Source: Saccharothrix deserti
Lineage (GTDB): Bacteria; Actinomycetota; Actinomycetes; Mycobacteriales; Pseudonocardiaceae
Direction: 5' to 3'
DNA length: 64,000 bases
Assembly: GCF_009769385.1 (NCBI RefSeq)
Contig: NZ_ML775960.1
Span: 114,732-178,731 of the forward strand
The first letter of the stretch is position 1. The number at the start of each line of letters is the position of its first letter. Below the pieces are notes generated by a model that had not been told where the DNA came from, made no database searches, and was given only the letters and a program-made list of their open reading frames with translations. Positions 60,780 to 64,000 of the stretch are shown here, in pieces. The translations under genes and the position numbers were made by a program.

Positions 60780-62273
60780 ATGCGCACGGTCACCGGCCGG
60801 ACGGACCACGTCGTCGTGGTCGGCGCGGGGCTGGCCGGGCTGTCGGCGGCGCTGCACCTGCTCGGCGCGGGTCGCCGGGTCACCGTGGTCGAGCGCGACG
60901 CCGTGCCCGGCGGCCGGGCCGGGCGGCTGGACCTGGGCGGCTACCGGTTCGACACCGGCCCCACCGTGCTGACCATGCCGGAGCTGGTGGACGAGGCGCT
61001 GCACGCGGTCGGCGACTCGCTGCGCGACCGGCTCGACCTGCGCCCGGTCGACCCCGCCTACCGGGCCCGCTTCGCCGACGGCAGCACGCTGGACGTGCAC
61101 GCGGACGCGGAGGCGATGGAGGCCGAGGTGCGCCGGTTCGCCGGTCCGCGCGAGGCGCAGGGGTACCGGGCGCTGCGCCGCTGGCTGACCGAGCTGTACC
61201 GGGTGGAGCGCGACTCGTTCATCGGTGCGAACTTCGACTCGCCGTTGTCCCTGCTCACGCCGCAGTTGGCGAAGCTGGCCGCGTTGCGCGGGTTCGGCAG
61301 GCTGGGTCCGTCGGTGGCGCGTTTCGTCCACGACGAGCGGTTGCAGCGGGTGTTCTCGTTCCAGTCGCTGTACGCGGGCGTGCCGCCCCGCAAGGCCCTC
61401 GCCGCGTACGGCGTCATCGCGTACATGGACACGATCGCGGGCGTCTACTACCCGCACGGCGGGATGCGCGCGCTGCCGGACGCGTTGGCGGCTGCCGCCC
61501 GGGACGCGGGCGCGGACCTGCGGTTCCAGACCCCGGTGGCCTGGCTGGAACGCATCGGCGGCCGGGTCACCGCCGTGCGCACGTCGCACGGTGAGCGCAT
61601 CCCGTGCGACGCGGTGGTGCTCACCCCGGACCTGCCGATGTCGTACCGCCTGCTGGGCCACCGCCCGCGCCGCCCGCTGCCGGTGACGTGGTCGCCGTCG
61701 GCGGTCGTGCTGCACGCGGGCGTGGACCGGACGTGGCCGGAGCTGGCCCACCACACGCTGTTCTTCGGCCACGAGTGGGAGCGGACGTTCGACGAGCTGA
61801 CCCGCCGCGGGACGCTGATGAGCGATCCGTCGCTGCTGGTCACCGCGCCGCCGGGGCAGGGCATGTTCGTGCTGGCGCCCGCGCCGAACCTGCGCACCGG
61901 CCCTGTCGACTGGGAACGCGTCGGCCCCGCCTACCGGGACGAGCTGGTGGGCGTGCTGGAGGCGCGCGGGCTCACCGGGTTCGGCGACGCGATCGAGGTG
62001 GAGCACCTGGTCACGCCGAACGACTGGGCCGCGATGGGCCTGGCCGCCGGCACGCCGTTCTCGGCCGCGCACACGTTCGCCCAGACCGGCCCGTTCCGGC
62101 CGCGCAACCTGGTGCTGGACAACGCCGTGCTGGCCGGCTGCGGCACCACGCCGGGTGTGGGCGTGCCGCCGGTGCTGATCTCGGGCAGGCTCGCCGCCCA
62201 GCGGATCACGGGGTCCGTCGGCGCAAGGTCGCGGCGCCCAGCAGCAAGGCCAACAGCGCACACCCGGCGATGA
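60780..62273 (+). CDS. crtI: Phytoene desaturase CrtI
   Basis: Carotenoid desaturase of 497 residues using FAD. It has the dinucleotide motif VVVGAGLAGLSAALHL and RFDTGPTVLTMPEL, FSFQSLYAGVPPRKA, YYPHGGMRALPDAL and the C-terminal carotenoid motif AGCGTTPGVGVPPVLISGRL. The final ~20 residues (Arg/Pro/Ala-rich) lie inside the convergent permease gene and are probably not functional. It is coupled to the synthase by a 2-bp gap. Confidence 0.92.
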   Translation: MRTVTGRTDHVVVVGAGLAGLSAALHLLGAGRRVTVVERDAVPGGRAGRLDLGGYRFDTGPTVLTMPELVDEALHAVGDSLRDRLDLRPVDPAYRARFADGSTLDVHADAEAMEAEVRRFAGPREAQGYRALRRWLTELYRVERDSFIGANFDSPLSLLTPQLAKLAALRGFGRLGPSVARFVHDERLQRVFSFQSLYAGVPPRKALAAYGVIAYMDTIAGVYYPHGGMRALPDALAAAARDAGADLRFQTPVAWLERIGGRVTAVRTSHGERIPCDAVVLTPDLPMSYRLLGHRPRRPLPVTWSPSAVVLHAGVDRTWPELAHHTLFFGHEWERTFDELTRRGTLMSDPSLLVTAPPGQGMFVLAPAPNLRTGPVDWERVGPAYRDELVGVLEARGLTGFGDAIEVEHLVTPNDWAAMGLAAGTPFSAAHTFAQTGPFRPRNLVLDNAVLAGCGTTPGVGVPPVLISGRLAAQRITGSVGARSRRPAARPTAHTRR

Positions 62274-62931
62274 CCAGCAGGTTCCGGATCAGCGTTCCGT
62301 CCACTTCGGAGGACGTCGTGACCTGGGTCAGCGCGTCGACCGCGTAGGACAGCGGCAGCACGTCGGAGATCCAGTTCAGCACCGTCGCCATCTGGTCGCG
62401 CGGCACGAACAGCCCGCACAGCAGCACCTGGGGCATCACGATCGCGGGCATGAACTGCACGGCCTGGAACTCGGTGCGGGCGAACGCGCTGGCGAACAGG
62501 CCCAACGCCATGCCGAGCAGCGCGTCCAGCACCGCGATGACCAGCAACAGCCACACCGAGCCGCTGATCTCCAACCCCAGCCAGGTCAACGCGACCGTGG
62601 CCGCCAACGCGACCTGCACCACCGCCACCAGGCCGAACGCCACCGCGTAGCCGAGCAGCAGGTCGACCTTGCCGATCGGCATCGTCATCAGCCGCTCCAA
62701 CGTGGCGGTGAGCCGTTCCCGCAGGGTGGTGATCGACGTGACGATGAACATGATCGTGAACGGGAAGACGCCGAGCAGCGCGGGCGCCGCCCTGTTGAAC
62801 ATCTGCTCCGAGTCGAACACGTACCGGAGCAGGACGAGCAGCAACGACGGCATGAGCACCATCAGCGCCACGGTGCGGTGGTCGTGCCGGAGCTGGGTGA
62901 GGATCCGCTTCGCGGTGGCCAGGGTGTTCAT
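62206..62931 (-). CDS. ABC transporter permease (ABC-2 type)
   Basis: Membrane permease of 241 residues of the ABC-2 (drug/lipid export) type, with six predicted helices and the motif LLCGLFVPRDQMATVLNWIS before the last helix. It pairs with the ATPase 30 bp upstream. Its 3' end overlaps crtI by 68 bp convergently. It probably exports a small molecule or a carotenoid-related compound (inference). Confidence 0.85.
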   Translation of the reverse strand: MNTLATAKRILTQLRHDHRTVALMVLMPSLLLVLLRYVFDSEQMFNRAAPALLGVFPFTIMFIVTSITTLRERLTATLERLMTMPIGKVDLLLGYAVAFGLVAVVQVALAATVALTWLGLEISGSVWLLLVIAVLDALLGMALGLFASAFARTEFQAVQFMPAIVMPQVLLCGLFVPRDQMATVLNWISDVLPLSYAVDALTQVTTSSEVDGTLIRNLLVIAGCALLALLLGAATLRRRTP

Positions 62932-62977
62932 CGCCGCAACCCCTTCATCGCCGTCACCCCTTCATTGCCGTACCAGC
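62927..62977. repeat. Triple 17-nt tandem repeat at the ABC gene junction
   Basis: Three units beginning TTCATCGCCG (plus strand) cover the stop of the ATPase gene and the start of the permease gene. Units 1 and 2 match at 15 of 17; the third diverges. Each carries an ATGA on the minus strand. Confidence 0.75.
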
Positions 62978-63666
62978 GCCAGGAAGGCCTGCTCCAGGTC
63001 CTGAGTCCCGGTCTGCGCGCGCAACGCGTCCGGGGTGTCGTCGGCGAGCAGCGCGCCGTCCCGCATCAGCAGCAGCCGGTCGCACCGGGCCGCCTCGTCC
63101 ATCACGTGGCTGGACACCAGCAGCGCCGCGCCCGCGTCGGCGAGCCGGTGGAACAGCAGCCACAGGTCCTCGCGCAGCACCGGGTCCAGGCCGACGGTCG
63201 GCTCGTCCAGCACGATCACCTCGGGCTTGCCCAGCAACGCCACCGCGAGGCTCGCCCGGCCCCTCTCGCCACCGGACAGCGTGGTCACGAGCTGGTCGGC
63301 GTTGCCCTTCAGGCCGACCTCTTCGAGCACCCGGTCCACGTCGCCGCGCGGTGCGCGGAGGATCGACGCGAAGTAGGCGAGGTTCTCCGCCACGGTCAGG
63401 TCCGCGTACACCGACGGGCTCTGCGTCGAGTAGCCGATCCGGTCGCGCAGCACCGCGCTGCCCGCCGGGTGGCCGAGCACGGTCACCCGGCCCGACGCCA
63501 CCACCTGGACACCGACCACGGCGCGCAGCAACGTCGTCTTGCCGCACCCGCTCGGCCCGAGGAGCCCGGTGACCGAGCCGCGCGGCACGTCGAACCCGAC
63601 ACCGCGCACGACCTCACGACCGCCGCGCACCACGCGCAGGCGATCGACGCCGACCGCATTGGACAT
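62962..63666 (-). CDS. ABC transporter ATP-binding protein
   Basis: ABC ATPase of 234 residues with Walker A (GPSGCGKTT), the signature TTLSGGERGRASLAVALLG, Walker B (VIVLDEPTVGLDP) and the H-loop (LLVSSHVMDEAARC). The ATG at 63666 is preferred. It forms an exporter with the following permease, of the type found near carotenoid or antibiotic genes. Confidence 0.93.
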   Translation of the reverse strand: MSNAVGVDRLRVVRGGREVVRGVGFDVPRGSVTGLLGPSGCGKTTLLRAVVGVQVVASGRVTVLGHPAGSAVLRDRIGYSTQSPSVYADLTVAENLAYFASILRAPRGDVDRVLEEVGLKGNADQLVTTLSGGERGRASLAVALLGKPEVIVLDEPTVGLDPVLREDLWLLFHRLADAGAALLVSSHVMDEAARCDRLLLMRDGALLADDTPDALRAQTGTQDLEQAFLALVRQ

Positions 63667-63753
63667 GCGTTGAATTATGGCCCTCATCGGGCGATCCGCC
63701 AGACCTCCGCGCAGGTGGAACCGATCCCGATCCGCACACCGAATACTCCATGT

Positions 63754-63773
63754 GGTCACTCCCCCGAGTGACC
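63754..63773. promoter_or_regulatory. Palindrome upstream of the ABC operon
   Basis: GGTCACTC and GAGTGACC (CCCC loop) lie 88 bp upstream of the ATPase start, in the region shared with the truncated right-edge gene. It may be an operator. Confidence 0.35.
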
Positions 63774-63870
63774 CGCCCGTGCGAGGATCCCTCCGGGTGT
63801 TACGAGCCTGTCACCAGACTGCGCCATCACGTGCCGGACCTCGCAGCCGTTGTGCGACGATGTTGCCGCG

Positions 63871-64000
63871 ATGGCCGCGACCCCGTCCTTTCCACGATCG
63901 AGCGCCGCACCTGTCGAGCCGGTGCGGTCGTCGGCTACCCAGGTTCCGGACCGCGCGGGCTCGGACCGACCCGATCCGGGCGGCATCCCCATCCGCACGA
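63871..64000 (+). CDS. Truncated gene at the window edge
   Basis: An open frame starts at an ATG at 63871 and runs to the end of the window without a stop, encoding about 43 residues (AATPSFPRSSAAPVEPVRSS). Its start is low-complexity and Pro/Ser-rich. It may be the N-terminus of a regulator or sigma factor near carotenoid genes, but nothing beyond the frame supports this. A competing minus-strand ORF (63756-63998) looks less likely. Confidence 0.35.
   Translation, partial: MAATPSFPRSSAAPVEPVRSSATQVPDRAGSDRPDPGGIPIRT

Overview
The window is high-GC DNA with GTG and TTG starts, dense 4-bp stop/start overlaps, mycothiol-linked genes and mycobacteria-like gene order. This points to an actinomycete. 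The membrane Hsp70, the B12-dependent ribonucleotide reductase and the overall gene content fit Pseudonocardiaceae (Saccharothrix, Actinosynnema or Lentzea type); that genus-level placement is an inference. No rRNA, tRNA, CRISPR array, insertion sequence or prophage was recognised, so this looks like core chromosome with short accessory patches.

Layout. 1-6.5 kb: a gluABCD-type glutamate ABC uptake operon (minus strand), divergent from a two-component system and an orphan TAXI-type binding lipoprotein. 6.5-13 kb: an RNA-modification and cell-wall block, miaB - membrane protein - GNAT / DUF349 protein / dioxygenase-like protein - miaA - dapF. 13-17.6 kb: a TetR regulator, an SMP-30 protein and two tandem MFS exporters with a divergent winged-helix regulator. 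17.6-25.5 kb: hflX, a secreted protein, lexA divergent from a chiZ/divS-like LysM gene, then nrdR-nrdJ. 25.5-29 kb: accessory patch with an internally deleted ADP-ribosylglycohydrolase, a TetR/MFS pair and an ArsR gene. 29-32.4 kb: sdhCAB. 32.5-35.6 kb: a small unknown gene and edd-eda (Entner-Doudoroff). 35.6-39 kb: HAD phosphatase, YqeB-like protein, recX-recA, DUF3046. 39-43.8 kb: cupin/LysR pair, MFS, membrane-anchored Hsp70. 43.9-48.4 kb: lhr helicase. 48.6-52.7 kb: acdS with its GntR regulator, a membrane protein, VOC and PhoD-like genes. 53-55.4 kb: a LexA-box-controlled operon (HEPN-like protein plus mycothiol-dependent enzyme) divergent from a YbaK-GNAT pair. 55.5-64 kb: CHAP and DUF885 proteins, an LppM-like lipoprotein, metF, a polyprenyl synthase, crtI, an ABC exporter and a truncated gene at the right edge.

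How it fits together. DNA damage is the main theme. I find LexA boxes before lexA, the chiZ/divS-like gene, recA and the HEPN operon. Motifs resembling the LexA-independent (RecA-independent, PafBC-type) promoter lie before recA and lhr, and also inside a roughly 67-bp element present twice (52.8 and 55.4 kb). An NrdR-box pair sits before nrdR-nrdJ. Several transcripts look leaderless: lhr, the TetR gene at 26.8 kb, the GntR gene, and a VOC/PhoD pair whose start codons are only 22 bp apart with back-to-back -10 hexamers.

Unusual structure. Short (13-22 bp) tandem duplications sit on or beside stop codons at six gene ends. A 22-nt repeat array with a 27-bp palindrome fills the chiZ-nrdR gap, and a decapeptide-repeat Hsp70 spans the membrane. 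These, the LexA-controlled HEPN/mycothiol operon and the duplicated terminator element are the best leads for something undescribed.
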